Numbered from the stretch's first letter, positions 27,705-39,618 are shown. The stretch: DNA of 64,000 nucleotides from Callorhinus ursinus (GCF_003265705.1 NW_020312859.1:2398755-2462754); one strand, 5' to 3'. Translations and numbers: made by a program. Notes: generated from the letters alone by a model not told the origin.

Positions 27705-30700
27705 AACACATTCTTACTCTTATGCTATTTCATAAAAATGTACTGCATATAATTTAATGTGTGTTGAAACCACTGTAATGAAAACACTACCAGTATGTCT
27801 AGGAACTTTTCTCAGAATTCACAAGAAATACAATTAGAACAGCGTGGTGCTCGCCTCTGAGAGCTTACACTCCCCTGGTAGGAACAGAAGACGGCACATA
27901 TTTAAGGGTTATAAAGCTTCTTGAAGAAGCAACCAGCTAGAATTAGAGGGAAGAGGTTTGGTTTAAAAGTGGCTGGGTCCTCCCTGGTTTTCTGGGCCAG
28001 AGAGGTTCTGCCAGGAGAGAAAAAGGATACTCCAGGCAGGTACAAGGAACACCAATGTATGAATAAAGAGCACATTATGTTTTTCTAGATGAAACTGAGA
28101 AAATCAAAGGCCAAAGCAGATAAAGAGATGAGTAGAGTTATGCATCTGGAGAAAAAACTGACAGGTGCATCTTAAAAATCTAGACTCACAAGCTTGCATG
28201 GGGTAAGGAACTGACAATAAATTCTGACTAGCGTTCACAGTCGTACCATTCCAGACAGCACCCACAGCACCACAAGGCCAAAGTTACAGTTCCGGAGTCA
28301 CTCTGCTGAAGGAAAAACAGATGCCAAGCTAAGCAGGAGCGACTTGAGAAAGTCAGTGGGGCCGGGTGGTTAGGGGGTGTTACCCAGAAAAAGTGAAGTA
28401 CTCCTAGCTCTTAAAGAAAACTATTCACTGAAAAACACCCACTCTAAAAATGTCTCCGTGCCATTCTACACACAAATTTCACAGTCCTGTCATAAACTGA
28501 ACTCCATTCAAACATTTGCCAGTTCTCTGTTAGAAAATTAAACACAGCATGTCCTAAATACAAAATCATTAGCACTGATGTCCAGCAAACACAGAACTGT
28601 GGAGGCAAACTTCACTTCCACTTCAAAATCTCTTCCTTCTTCCACATCAGTTGTTCAGTATCACTGTTAATTATGTCCAATTAGCCAGAATTAAACTTTT
28701 AAAAATGGAGGTACTGAATGATATGCCCAAGGTCACGCACTGTGAATCAACAGCAGACAGGACAACAAACTAACCTCTTGGTGTTAGGTCATCAATCCTA
28801 GACAATCTGCTAATTCTGATCCATAAACACAGCTCCATTGGTCAATTCTGTGAATAGGGTTCAAAAACTTTGAGCCCACCTACATAATGGACTGACCCAG
28901 CCCAATTTACCAGTACCATACACCAACGCCATAGGTTACCTGATCTGTTTTCTCATGCATAAAACAGGCAAATCTATTTAATATGGTTCTTGGAAAGAGT
29001 AACTCAGTTCATGATGCAAAATACTTAAGTCTCTACACACTGTAAACACTCAAATGGCAGCCACACAAAATTCTAACGAACGTGGTCAGCCAGGGAAGGG
29101 ACACTTCCTACACGCCTCATTTCTTTTAAATCCAGATGGATTTCTTTAAAGACTTTTACAAGAAAGGCATATGTTAACTTACCTATGCCTATTTCTAAAG
29201 TAGCACTTAGTATAGTTTACTGTAAATGTCTTTACTGACTCCCACACTGGACCGTGAGCTTAAGGTAGGAACCCAGACTTTTATCTTTGGGTACGCAACA
29301 TGTGGCACAATGCGTGCCATGCTGCGTATGACTATTTGATCACTTGGTGCACTTTTTAAAAGAAGTGAACAAGGCTGTTATTTCCTATGTGGACAGAGGT
29401 AAGTAGACCACACCTGACCTATAAAGTACAGACTATATTTATCCTCTGCCTTAGTCTACTTTAGAATAGAGCCACCCCAGCTCCAATCAGGAAACAATAC
29501 TATGCTTTTTGACTAATATTTCTCAGCTACCAATTTTTATATTTACAGATTCGAACTGAGTTTCAACAAGCCCTTGGAGTACTTTCTGTCCATCTCTTTT
29601 CAAAAGTCCATACCAGCTGATTCAGTAAACATAACAAAAATACCCATCATTAATAGTTTACCCAAATGTGTAAAGCACTAGGGCTTTATTATCAACTCAT
29701 TTAATCCTAAACATTCTATGAGGTAGGTGCCACTGTCCCCTTTTATAGATGCCAAGAGTAACTTGCCCAGGGTCACATGGTAAAATGGGCACACACGCTT
29801 TCCTCTGTGTGGCACTAACTCCTAACAATCAACTATGATTCTCAATGCTTACTTTTGGGAAAGACAGAATGGACAATTTTTCAAAAAAAAAAAAAATACA
29901 GTTATTACAGTGAGGTTTCAGGGATTGGCCTTAATTTATCTAGTTTAAAAATCAAAATTAAGTTAAAAACAGCACATGCCAAAAGCTCAACAGACTGTCA
30001 AATAAGCTTTAAGGTGAGGTTTGCGGGCAAATAGTAACAATGGCCAGGACTCATATCTACTTTATTGTCACCTCTGTCCAGGTCAAGGCCATTCAGAAAT
30101 AACTTTTTACTGCTGGGTCTCTTAGGGAAAACAATAAAATAAAACTAACAGGAAGAAACTTACATAAGAGAGGATTGGCCATATTAAAAAAAAAAGTCAT
30201 CTCTCTAACCTACAGTCTGCTGGGAATGACTCGTTCTCTTGAGGCCATCAATCAATCTCATCTCATTATAAGTACATATTAGAAACACGTAACTATGCCT
30301 ATACTAGAAGATCTTTTAGCCCAGAAAGCAGTAAGCTTTCTTACTTGGCTTTTAGCACACGTATCCCAAAATAGAAAGTACTTTAGTCTCTTTTTCTTCC
30401 CTAAGTATTCCCCTTAGAAAAATTCCCTTAGAATCCAGCTCCAACTGTTATGTTTCTCCCCCATGACATACAGATGACTGCCAGAACCATACTCGTGTGG
30501 AGACCAAGATGGTTGTAATGCTTAAAAATTGCTTTTATCCAATGAATTTCTTGCCCCCCCTGCTAGTGTGAATTGTCTGTCACCTCTCCCTAGAAAAATG
30601 TAGGAACCAAGGAACGGAAAGTCCCTTTACAAGTCAATCTTAGTTCATTTTGGGGTATCCTTAATCCTTAAAGGAAAATTGCCCAGTTTGGTGCCACCAA

Positions 30701-31150
30701 AAGAACAGGAAGCCGAATAGGACATAATTCACTATTATAATTTACTATTTCCTCATCTCTTCCTCCCCGACAAAATATGGAAAATCTAAAAATCTACAGA
30801 AAAAGTAGTATGATAAACCAAAATTAGTGATGGGAGTCCTGACCAAATTCTGTTAGATGAAGAACCAAGTCTTAGATAAATCAGCATGGAACAAAGTAAC
30901 TGATGAACTGTCTCCCTAGTATGAAGCAAAGGCTAGAAACACTGGGTTTTTCACAAGCTTGCTTCCTGATGCACACCAGCAGTATCATCCCCACAGGCCA
31001 GAAGGAGTATAGTCCCTCCAATAAATTACACAAGTATCTTCAAAAATAGCTAAAATTCTTGTCCAAACACATTCAATAGGATGGATACATGTAAAGAAAA
31101 ATTAAGGACTAAACGGTGTTCACATGAAACATGCTCCACCACTGGTAGAC
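27705..31150. other. Mostly unique part of YWHAB intron 1
   Basis: No exon, SINE or L1 recognised; one MIR-like piece at 29665-29800. Unusually free of young SINEs compared with the rest of the window. Confidence 0.5.
29665..29800 (-). mobile_element. MIR fragment
   Basis: TCTATGAGGTAGGTGCCACT, TTGCCCAGGGTCACATGGTA. Confidence 0.65.
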
Positions 31151-31154
31151 ACTT

Positions 31155-31240
31155 ATCATTAAAGCCAGACTGCCTGGGTTTGATTCCTGGCTCCAGTACT
31201 TACTTACCTTGTGCTGTGTGGGTACGTGCACATGCATGTG

Positions 31241-31280
<40 letters not shown>

Positions 31281-31440
31281 CCCGGAGAAAAATATTTAAC
31301 TCTCCTGTGCCTCAGTTTCCTCATCTGTAAAATGGGGCTAATAATACTTAGCTATCACTGGTTGTTATGAAGGCTTTGTTAGTATGTGTAAAGGGCTTAG
31401 AACAAAGCTTGGCACATAGTAGGCAACGTGATACTATTTT
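31155..31440 (+). mobile_element. MIR element containing a (GT)n tract
   Basis: Begins AGCCAGACTGCCTGGGTTTG and ends GCTTGGCACATAGTAGGCAA. Split in the middle by a GT-rich insert at about 31218-31278. Confidence 0.8.
31242..31278 (+). repeat. (GT)n microsatellite
   Basis: About 18 GT units within the MIR; likely polymorphic. Confidence 0.95.
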
Positions 31441-31564
31441 TATTATAGACTATTTGCCCTGATGCTACCTCATCAGTTGCTGAATAAATCACAGATAGAT
31501 TCTATGTGTCTATGCTATACAGCAATACGCTGTATCTAGTCTCTATGCATATTCACGGATATGG

Positions 31565-31700
31565 TCAAATAATATTTATTAAACACCTACTATACCCCAA
31601 ATGCTTATTTTGATTACTGAGTTTATCACAAGAACACAACAAAGACTATTACCATTTGCATTGTACAGATGAGAAAACAGGCTCAGAAAGACTGGAGATG
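31565..31700 (-). mobile_element. MIR fragment
   Basis: TTTATTAAACACCTACTATA, ACAGATGAGAAAACAGGCTC. Confidence 0.6.
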
Positions 31701-33899
31701 CTGTACACAAAATAAAGTTCTACAATAACATATCAATTTTTGAAAGCAACATGTATACAAGGCAGGGATGGGTCTCATCAGCATGCAGCTGGAGAAAAAA
31801 AAAAAGCCATTAATAGTGAATTCTGTGATTAAAAAAACAAAACCAAAAGCTTATACTTAACAGTTTACAGTTTGTAAAGAGGCCCCAAGACAACTCTAGA
31901 GATAAACTAAGAACCAGAGATTAAGTAACATACTGAATATCCCACAGTTAGAAAATGCTGCAGGCAAGACCTGAATCAAATTTATCTGACTCCAGGTCCA
32001 GTGCTCTTTGTTTCTGTATCTACAGCCAAATGAGCAAAAGGCACTTTTCACAGTGGCTCAAATCTCTGGAGACTCTGCCTCCGGAACTAGCATCATGGGA
32101 TTTGCTCAGCCTGGTTTTATGGAGGCTGCCTCCCTGATCTATAGAGCTCCAATTCTAAAATGGCTTCAACATAACACAAGCACTGCATGATGGGAAATGT
32201 ACAGATTATAGGGTAGGGGCCATACTCCAGGGGCTGACAGTCCAGAAATATTTGCTCCTGATGAATGAGGATATTCAATCTAAAAACTAGGCGTGTGGTC
32301 TAGGCCAAATTACCTCGTTTCTCATAAAGACTTCATCTGTAATATGGGTTAATGGTTTCTTATCTCACTGAAAAGAGAGACTAGGAAGATCATTCAGCAG
32401 TTGCTACTGGATTATCACTCTTCATTTGGAAGACCACACCTAAAATTCTAAGTTGGGTCTAGTAAAACTAAGAGGTTTTACCCTCACCCTCCTGTATGCT
32501 TCTAAGGAAACAGATCCAAGAAAAATGAGGGCTCAGACAACTGAGATATTCCTGAGAAATGGGGTACACTGGAAGCAGTCAAGAAGAAAATCACTAAGAA
32601 TCAAACATTATTTATACATACACATTTCCAAAGAGAAAATGCGAAAAGCTGAGTAGCCACGTGTCCAGTTCTATAAACTGCCTATATGTGTGGTTTCATA
32701 TGAACAATTGAGACACAGTGAGAAATGCAGACAATTTTCAAAATCTTGAAAGTGCTTCATCTTTCCTTTTGGATCCTGTGGCGACCTGATTTTGTATGTT
32801 CCTAACATCATCCTGCCAAATCCGGTCTCCCACATCCGGCAAGTAAAATCAGAGTCTGATGCTATCTAACCTTACCAAAAAGAAAAGAAGTGAAGACAAG
32901 GACAAGAGACATGCATTTTTATGGAAAGGTTGGCAAATTGTCTTACCAATACTGCCACCTTTGAAAACCCCATTACGTGCATTCTCCATTTGCAACAGAC
33001 AAAGATATACTCAATCCTTTGAAGAAAAGGGGCCCAATCAATCCTATCCCTTCCCCACCACCAGGGAGGCCACCAGGCAAATTTCAGTCCTAAAAACGTG
33101 GTAACACACAGTATGGGGGAATTTGGGGTGAGGACAAAAGACGCTGGCATTAAATGACGGTAAATACCGTGGGAAAACACTCCCGATTTTCAGCCTCCGA
33201 TCTTTTTTTTCCTGGAGATCGGGCCTGACTCAGTAATCGGTTCCAACAAATGCATTTTCTTGACTCAACCGTCAACCCTGTGCTTCTCAGGAAATCTCGG
33301 GTCCTGCCAGGCTCCCAAACCAGCGAACGATGATGAAATGGCTTTACTGCAAAGTGGGAGGGGGGGTTTTCCCTCTGCTCTCTCCCAAGGTTAAACCCCT
33401 TACCCATCCAGAGGGGGTCAACAGAGGCCCTGGGGCTCGAAAACTCGCCCGTATTTGGTTAAATTTTAATTTTTGGAAACCAAAAAGCAAGGAGCAGGGG
33501 TGACAGGGCTTAAAGGGTCGGGTTTCGCCGCCCGAGGAGCAGGGAGGGGTCGCGCGGGCATCGAAGGTAGTTGGGGAGGGAGGGTCGGGGTTCCGCCGCT
33601 CAAGGTCCCTCGCGACCCCGTATGGAGCCGCACCCCGCCTGCAGGGCAGGGCCGCAGGCGGCAAGGGCTGCCTGGGCCTTTCCGAGAGCTAAGGGGCCCG
33701 GCCCCGGAAACAGGGAGGGGCCGCGGCCAGGCCGGGCCCGCGCCACAGACGGCCGCGCAGGGCCGGGGAAGCTGCGCGCCACCACCTCCCGGGGCCCACC
33801 CGCGGGTCGCCCGCGTCGCCACGGCGGTCGCTGCCGGGGGGGGGGGCCCTTCGCGCTTGGGCCCCCAGGGGCCCCGGGCGGACCCCGCGCCGCACTCAC

Positions 33900-34045
33900 C
33901 GGGGGAGGGCAAGAGGAAGCAAAGACGCTTGTGAGCGAAGCTCCGAGCGCGGTGACCGCTTCCTTCCCAAGCCCACTCAGGCGGCAGCGGCGGCGGCTGC
34001 AGTAGCGGCGGCGGCAGCAGCTACCCCGGCTCCGGAATCGGCGGC
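33900..34045 (-). other. YWHAB: YWHAB exon 1 (non-coding, 5' UTR)
   Basis: GC-rich exon ending at donor CCCCCG|GTGAGTG. It includes a (GCC)n-like stretch and the string GCTTGGGAAGGAAGCGGTCA, typical of a 14-3-3 5' UTR. The 5' limit (transcription start) is estimated from the promoter position. It splices over a 13.7-kb intron to exon 2 at 20205. Additional alternative 5' UTR exons known in other mammals could not be located. Confidence 0.65.
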
Positions 34046-34062
34046 GGCGGTGGCGGCAGCTC

Positions 34063-34094
34063 CACTTCCGCTCCGGTCACCACTTCCGCTCCGG
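34063..34094 (-). promoter_or_regulatory. Tandem ETS/GABP-like sites upstream of YWHAB exon 1
   Basis: CACTTCCGCTCCGG occurs twice with an 18-bp period (34063-34076 and 34081-34094). On the minus strand each copy reads CCGGAGCGGAAGTG, with a GGAAGTG ETS core. The position next to the inferred start site suggests a core promoter role; this is inference. Confidence 0.55.
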
Positions 34095-34819
34095 CCCGAG
34101 CCCCGCCCCGCCCCTTCGCCGGCTCCTCATTGGGCGAGCGGGGCACGGGGTTGCCCCGGCCGCCCGAGAGGGGCGCTGACGGAGGGAGGAGGAAGGAGTG
34201 CGGAGACCCGGACGCCGCGGACCGGGAGCGGGGCGGGGGGGGGGGGGGACGGAGGGGGACGGAAATGGAGGCGGGGGGCGGAAAGAGGCAGTGGGAGAAG
34301 AGGGGGCGGAGCTGGAGGGGGAAGAAAGTGTGGGAACCGGGGGTACTGGGCGAAGCGAGGGCTTGGGCGGGCCCGAGCCCCCGGTGCTGCGCTCCCTCTT
34401 TGGGCTCGAACCCGGCAGGGCCAGGCCCACAGACGCCGGGTTCATCGGTTCCCTCCCCACCCAAAAAGGAATCGCCACCGGTTCGGAAGCTGAGGTCAAA
34501 CCCCCTTGGCTGTGTGGTTTGGGAATACTGGACCTAGGGAAGGACAGAAATTGCTCATCCCTCAATTTTCGCTTAATCTTCCCTTCAGCCCTTCGAGGCA
34601 CTCATCATTTTCTCCTTTTGTGGACAGGAGAGGCCACGTGAAGTGCCAGGAATTGAACCGGCCAAGTCTTTTGTTTTGTTTTGTCTTTGAAGCCCGTGTC
34701 TCCGATCTCTTCGTTGAGACACGCCCTTCCCAAGGCTGCTAGGGGAAGCTTAAGGAAAAGAAACTGGCCTTTACAGCCCCTCACTCAGTTCTCCAGAATG
34801 TCTCTCACCTCCTCTCCCT

Positions 34820-34960
34820 CCCTTTAATGCATTCTTTCAACAAATATTTATGGAGCAGGCTTTGTACTTAGTGCTGGAGACACAGCAAGCACAAGGCTGC
34901 TGGGCCGGCCCTGCTGTCCTGGAGTTTACAGTCTGGTAGGAGAAAGAACAAAGTAAATAG
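34820..34960 (+). mobile_element. L2-like fragment
   Basis: TTCAACAAATATTTATGGAG, GTGCTGGAGACACAGCAAGC, GGAGTTTACAGTCTGGTAGG. Confidence 0.55.
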
Positions 34961-35456
34961 GCCTTTGTCATCTCTCCTTTACCCTTACTTAGCTGAAAGA
35001 CTTCTAACTCATCACCCTACCCTCAGCCCTGCCCCCATCAACTCTAAAAAATGCCATTCTTATCTTCCCTTTCTTGCTTAAATCCTTTGGTGGTTACTCA
35101 GACCTGGAAGACAAGTGATAAGCTCCTCGAGTGTGACCGTGTCGAGGTTCTCCAGAAGCTGCCCCTAACCTTCCACCTTTCCCTGCTATTTCCCCTCCAT
35201 CATAAAACCCCATTTCAATTGGATGATGCCTTATCCTCCCACTATGCCAGCTCCAGTATTTCTAAACCATTTGTGTTAGTTGCCAACATTTTTTAAAGAC
35301 TGAGCGATTTCTGTGTGACCAGAAATCTGCTTCAGTGCCTTGTCTGGCAACACTGTGTCTACATTTCTGTGTGGCAACAATTGGCTGAAGCCAAGGAGTG
35401 ACTGCCCACTCTAGGTCAGGCATAGACTTTTCCAAAGTGCCAGGGTCGCCTCCTAA

Positions 35457-35529
35457 CCCGAGTCTACTTTTCTCATTTACGTTATCTGTCCTGACCTGAG
35501 TCTGCTTTTCTCATTTATATTATCTGTCA
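35457..35529 (+). repeat. Diverged tandem duplication (about 38-bp unit)
   Basis: GAGTCTACTTTTCTCATTTA followed about 38 bp later by GAGTCTGCTTTTCTCATTTA; both end TTATCTGTC. Confidence 0.85.
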
Positions 35530-35637
35530 TACAGGCATTTGTGCCAGTGACCCCTACACTTTTAACTTGAGCAAGAGTGAAAGAGGATGTTGGGTAATGT
35601 AAACAGCATGGATTTGACATTAAAAACATAGGATTTG

Positions 35638-35835
35638 GGGCACCTGGGTGGCTTAGTCATTGAGCGTCTGCCTTCGGCTCAGGTCGTGATCCCAGGGTGC
35701 TGGGATCGAGCCCCGCATGGGGCTCCCTGCTCGGCGGGAAGCCTGCTTCTCCCTCTCCCACTCCCCCTGCTGTGTTCCCTCTCTCGATGTGTGTCTCTCA
35801 GTCAAATAAATAAAAATCTTTAAAAAAGAAAAAAA
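35638..35835 (+). mobile_element. Can-SINE, unit 1 of a dimer
   Basis: GGGCACCTGGGTGGCTTAGT head (5' edge), full-length. AGGATTTG to its left (35630-35637). Confidence 0.93.
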
Positions 35836-36041
35836 AGGGCGCCTGGGTGGCTCAGTCGTTAAGCGTCTGCCTTCGGCTCAGGTCATGATCCCGGAATCCC
35901 AGGATCAAGCCCCACATCGGGCTCCCCCGCTCTGTGGGAAGCCTGCTTCTCCCTACCCCACTCCCCCTGCTTGTGTTCCCTCTCTCGCTGTGTCTCTCTC
36001 TGTCAAATAAATAAAAAAATCTTTTAAAAAAACAAAAAAAT
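35836..36041 (+). mobile_element. Can-SINE, unit 2 of a dimer
   Basis: Starts at the poly(A) of unit 1, full-length, followed by ACAGGATTTG (AGGATTTG 36044-36051). Confidence 0.93.
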
Positions 36042-36344
36042 ACAGGATTTGAACCCTGGAAGAGTTTCCCAGTGCAAAAACTCCTCCATGAGGATCCATC
36101 TTTGGCAAAGGAAAAAGGTCAATAATCTAGAGATTGCTCAGGTTGAAATAAGACTTAATATAATCGGACTGTGCCTTCTGTCCCCATCCAGAAAATGCCT
36201 TGGTGGGTCAGAGGGCTCATGAAAATTACACCCAAGTGATGTCATCGGTACACTGAGGGAACAGAAGTGCCCTTTGCCAGGCATCCCTGAGTATCTGCTA
36301 ACGGGTTGCATGGATTACCTGCTTTCACCATCTCTGCATTCTAG

Positions 36345-36430
36345 GCCAGAGGTCAGCAAACCACAGCTATTAATTGACAGACACAAGCAGATATTAAAAT
36401 GTTACAGATGCAGCCATAAGAATATAAATG
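36345..36430 (+). mobile_element. hAT/MER-like fragment
   Basis: CCAGAGGTCAGCAAACCACA resembles the start of the MER element seen complete at 52.39 kb; the rest has diverged. Confidence 0.4.
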
Positions 36431-36751
36431 CACAGGATATTATGGGAGCCTCGGGGAAGGGCCCCAACCCATCTTGGGAGTGTGGTGGGAGAACAGGAAA
36501 GACTTTCTAAAAGGGAAGATACTTGAGCCTTGGATTCCATAAAGTACTTTTTTTTTTTAAATAATAGACTATTTTTTAGAGCAGTTTTAGATTCATAGAA
36601 AATTTAAAAAGATAGTACAGAGAGTTCCCATATACCCAATCTCTACCCACCCATAGTTTCCCTTAATATTAACATCTTAGTTTAGTGTTGTACATTAGTT
36701 AGAATTGATGTACCAATATTGATATGTTATTATTAACTCAAGTTTACATTA

Positions 36752-37137
36752 GGGGGAGAGAGAACATGAGCAGGGGTAGGGGAGGGGCAGAGAGAGAAAG
36801 GGAGAGAGAGAATCTTTTTTTTAAGATTTTATTTGAGAGAGAGAGAATGAGAGATAGCACAAGAGGGGAGAGGGTCAGAGAGAGAAGCAGACTCCCCGCT
36901 GAGCAGGGAGCCCGATGTAGGACTCGATCCCGGGACTCCAGGATCATGACCTGAGCCGAAGGCAGTCGCTGAACCAACTGAGCCACCCAGGCGCCCGAGA
37001 GAGAGAGAGAGAATCTTAAGCAGGCTCCATACTCAGCGTGGAGCCCGACTCAGGGCTCTATCTCACAACCCTGAGATCATGACCTGAGCCGAAATCAAGA
37101 GTCAGACACTTCACTGGCCCAGCAACCCACGTGCCCC
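36752..37137 (-). mobile_element. Older Can-SINE split by a younger one
   Basis: Left part 36752-36813 and right part 36997-37137 (AAGCAGGCTCCATACTCAGC ... CACGTGCCCC) form one minus SINE once the insert at 36814-36996 is removed. Confidence 0.85.
36814..36996 (-). mobile_element. Can-SINE inserted into a Can-SINE
   Basis: TTTTAAGATTTTATTTGAGA to CTGAGCCACCCAGGCGCCC. Flanked by GAGAGAGAGAATCTT on both sides. Confidence 0.92.
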
Positions 37138-37678
37138 AGGGTTCATTCTTGTTGTACAGTTCAGTGGATTTTCACAAATGCATAACCCAGTATCTGCCAT
37201 TACAGTATCATACAGAACAGTTTCACCGTCTTAAAGCTCCCCTGTGCCTTCTGCCCCCTGGGGCAACAAGAGAAGATGCTGAGCAGGAGGCAGAATTGTG
37301 TGGCTTGTTTTGCCCCATCCTGTCCGCAGGGGTTCTGTGCTCTCTCTAAATAACGTTTAGGCTAAGACCAAAAAAATAAAAGACAAAAAAAAACCCCACA
37401 AACAAAACTCAACTATTCACTTATTCAACCCTCACCCCCTGCCCTCACCCTGATCCTTGGCAATCACTTCTCTTTCACACTGGCTTTAGTTTTGCCTTTT
37501 CCAGATGTCCTGTAGTTGGAATCATATAGTCTGTAGCCTCTACCGACTGGATTCTTTCACTAAGCAGTATGATTCAAGGTTCTGCCTGGTCTTTTTATAG
37601 CTTGAGAGCTCATTTCTTTTAATCACTGAATAATATTCCATCGTATGAATGCACTGCAGTTTGTCCGTTCACCTGCTG

Positions 37679-38097
37679 TAATGGATTGATTCATGTCTTC
37701 CAAAAAGATATGTTGAAGTCTTAGTCCCTGGTACCTGTGAACGTGGCCTTATTTGGAAAAGCCTTTGCAGATGTAATCTAGGCAAGATGAAATCATTAGG
37801 GTGGATTCTAATCCACTATGATTGATGTCCTCATAAAAAAAAGGAAACTGGCCCTATGACGACAGAGGCAGCCACAAGCCGAGGAACACCAAGGACCCAC
37901 AGCCACCCCTGAAACTAGGAAGAGGCAGGAAAGGACTCTACCCAGAGTCTCAGAGCGGGGGGACCTCTGACCCTGCCAGCCCTCCTGACACCTGGATTTC
38001 AGACTTCTAGCTTGTAGAACTGTGAGAGAAGAAATTCTGTTGTTTTAAGCCATCCAGTTCGTGGTACTTTGTTATAGCAGCCCTAGCAATACTTGAT
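37679..38097 (+). mobile_element. MaLR-type (MLT1-like) solo LTR
   Basis: GATATGTTGAAGTCTTAGTC, TAGGGTGGATTCTAATCCAC, CCATCCAGTTCGTGGTACTT, GTTATAGCAGCCCTAGCAA. Inserted in the old L1; no internal retroviral sequence. Confidence 0.75.
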
Positions 38098-38499
38098 CTA
38101 CCTACTGAGGGACAGATACCTTGATTCCATTTCTGACAATTATGAATAAAACTGCTATAAACCTCCGTGTGCAGGTTTTTGTGTGGACATAAGTTTTCAG
38201 CTCATTTGGGTGAACACCTAGGAGCATGACTGCTAAATCGCATGTCAAAACTGTGTTGAGCTTTGTAAAATATTGTCAACTGTCTTCCAAAGCGGAATTG
38301 GAGTTTCTACCAGCAGTGAAAGAGAGTGCCTGATGCTTCCTATTTGTGTCAGCATTTGGTGTTGTCAGGTTTTGTTTTTGTTTTGTTTTTTAATTCAGCC
38401 ATTCTTATGTACATGTGTAAAGTAAGAACATAGTTTGTTTCTCTAAGTTTCTTTTTGTTCCTATTACCCTGAAATTTCATGGTTAATAGGCTTGAGACA

Positions 38500-38610
38500 C
38501 CTAGTGGTCTTCCTTCCTTCCTTCTTTCCTTCCTCCCACTTCACTTCCCCTCCCTTCCCTTTCTTTCCTTATTTCCTCCATCCCTCCTTTCTTCCTTTCT
38601 TTCTTTCACT
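38500..38610 (+). repeat. (CTTT/CCTT)n low-complexity tract
   Basis: Irregular pyrimidine-rich CCTT/CTTT repeat. Confidence 0.85.
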
Positions 38611-38710
38611 TTTTATTATGACAACAATTTTCAAACACAAAAGTAGAATAGTAAAGTCCACATACCCGTCACCCAGCTTTATTTTAATATTTGATCTATC
38701 TTTCATACCA

Positions 38711-38884
38711 TTTTTTTTTTTTTTTTGAGAGAGAGAGAGAGCACGTGCACAGGGAGGGACATAGGGAGAGAATTTAAAGCAGGCTCTATGCCCAGTGTGG
38801 GGCTTGATCTCATGACCTTGAGATCATGACCTGGGCAGAAATCAAGAGTCCGATTCTTAACCAACTGAGCCACCTAGCCACCCC
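38711..38884 (-). mobile_element. Can-SINE
   Basis: T16, (GA)n, ending TGAGCCACCTAGCCACCCC. Target CTTTCATACC / CCTTCATACC. Interrupts an old L1-like sequence (38610-39180). Confidence 0.9.
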
Positions 38885-39618
38885 TACCCTTCATACCGTT
38901 TTTGCAAGAGGATTTTACAGCAAATCCCAGATATTTTATCATTGTATTTGTAAATACCTTAGTATGTAGCTCTAACAGATCTCTCTATCAGATGAGAATT
39001 TAAAAACTAATAATGACATAACCGCAATTCTGTGATCACACTTAAGGAAATTAACATACCGTCTATGTTTGATTTTCCCTATTTGTCTCAAAAATGACTT
39101 TTTAAATATTGGCTTACTTAAGTCAGGATTCAAGGTCCACCAACTGTATTTAGTTGCTAATTCTCATTTAATCTGTAACAATTACTCCTCCTCTTTTCTT
39201 TTCTTTTTTTTTTAATACAATTGATTTGTTGAAAAACCTGGGTAAATTATCCCATAGAATTTCTCACAGTTTGAATTTGGCTGATTGGGCCCTTGTGGTG
39301 TTTTTTAAAATGTGACACCATGCCTTGAATATCCTGTAGTAGATTTCAGTTCAGTTTTTGGCAAGAATATTTTACAGGTGAGATTGTGTATTTCCTATTG
39401 CATCATATCAGGAGGCACATAATGTCTAATTGCTTCTCAATTATCTCTTTCCATTTGAAAAACTTCAGCTCTGGGATATTTTTGGGAATTCTTTCTTTGA
39501 AGATGTCTTTCTTCCATCTCCCTATTTTCTATGTCTTTACTTTCTGGAACTCCCAATTATTCACATATCTGAGCTCTTGGAATGATTTTCTAATCTTGTT
39601 TTTTCCCCTTCTCTTAGG

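Larger units (their letters stand above)
20206..33899 (-). other. YWHAB: YWHAB intron 1 (13.7 kb)
   Basis: Holds Can-SINEs at 21.5, 21.7, 22.6-23.2 (three in a row), 25.5, 27.1 and 27.5 kb, MIR and L1 fragments, and a (GT)n tract at 31.24 kb. The stretches 28.0-29.1, 29.8-31.1 and 31.8-33.4 kb show no repeat or exon that I recognise. Confidence 0.7.
33480..34450 (-). promoter_or_regulatory. YWHAB: YWHAB CpG-island promoter
   Basis: About 1 kb of dense CpG and GC-rich sequence with no TATA box, as expected for a ubiquitously expressed gene. It contains ETS-type sites (CACTTCCG), GC boxes and long G runs (33836-33846; 34235-34248). Six-frame translations here are long on both strands, but only because stop codons are rare in GC-rich DNA. 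Confidence 0.8.
36556..38410 (-). mobile_element. Old L1 (L1M-type), minus strand, interrupted
   Basis: Segments 36556-36751, 37138-37290, 37420-37678 and 38100-38410 read as successive parts of an L1 on the minus strand (AGAGCAGTTTTAGATTCATA, AATTATGAATAAAACTGCTA, AGCATTTGGTGTTGTCAG). Broken by a SINE nest and an LTR. Confidence 0.7.

Noticed and set aside
33466..34641. Long open frames on both strands in the CpG island (up to about 170 codons)
   Set aside because: GC-rich DNA lacks stops; the translations are low-complexity Pro/Gly/Arg/Ala, overlap in all frames, and resemble no family. The region is the YWHAB promoter and exon 1.
37679..38097. Endogenous retrovirus
   Set aside because: Only an LTR-like segment is present, with no gag, pol or env sequence nearby. 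The other LTR-like segments in the window are likewise solo.
38500..38610. CRISPR-like or structured repeat array
   Set aside because: Irregular pyrimidine low-complexity tract with no conserved repeat/spacer layout. No CRISPR array is expected or seen in this mammalian DNA.
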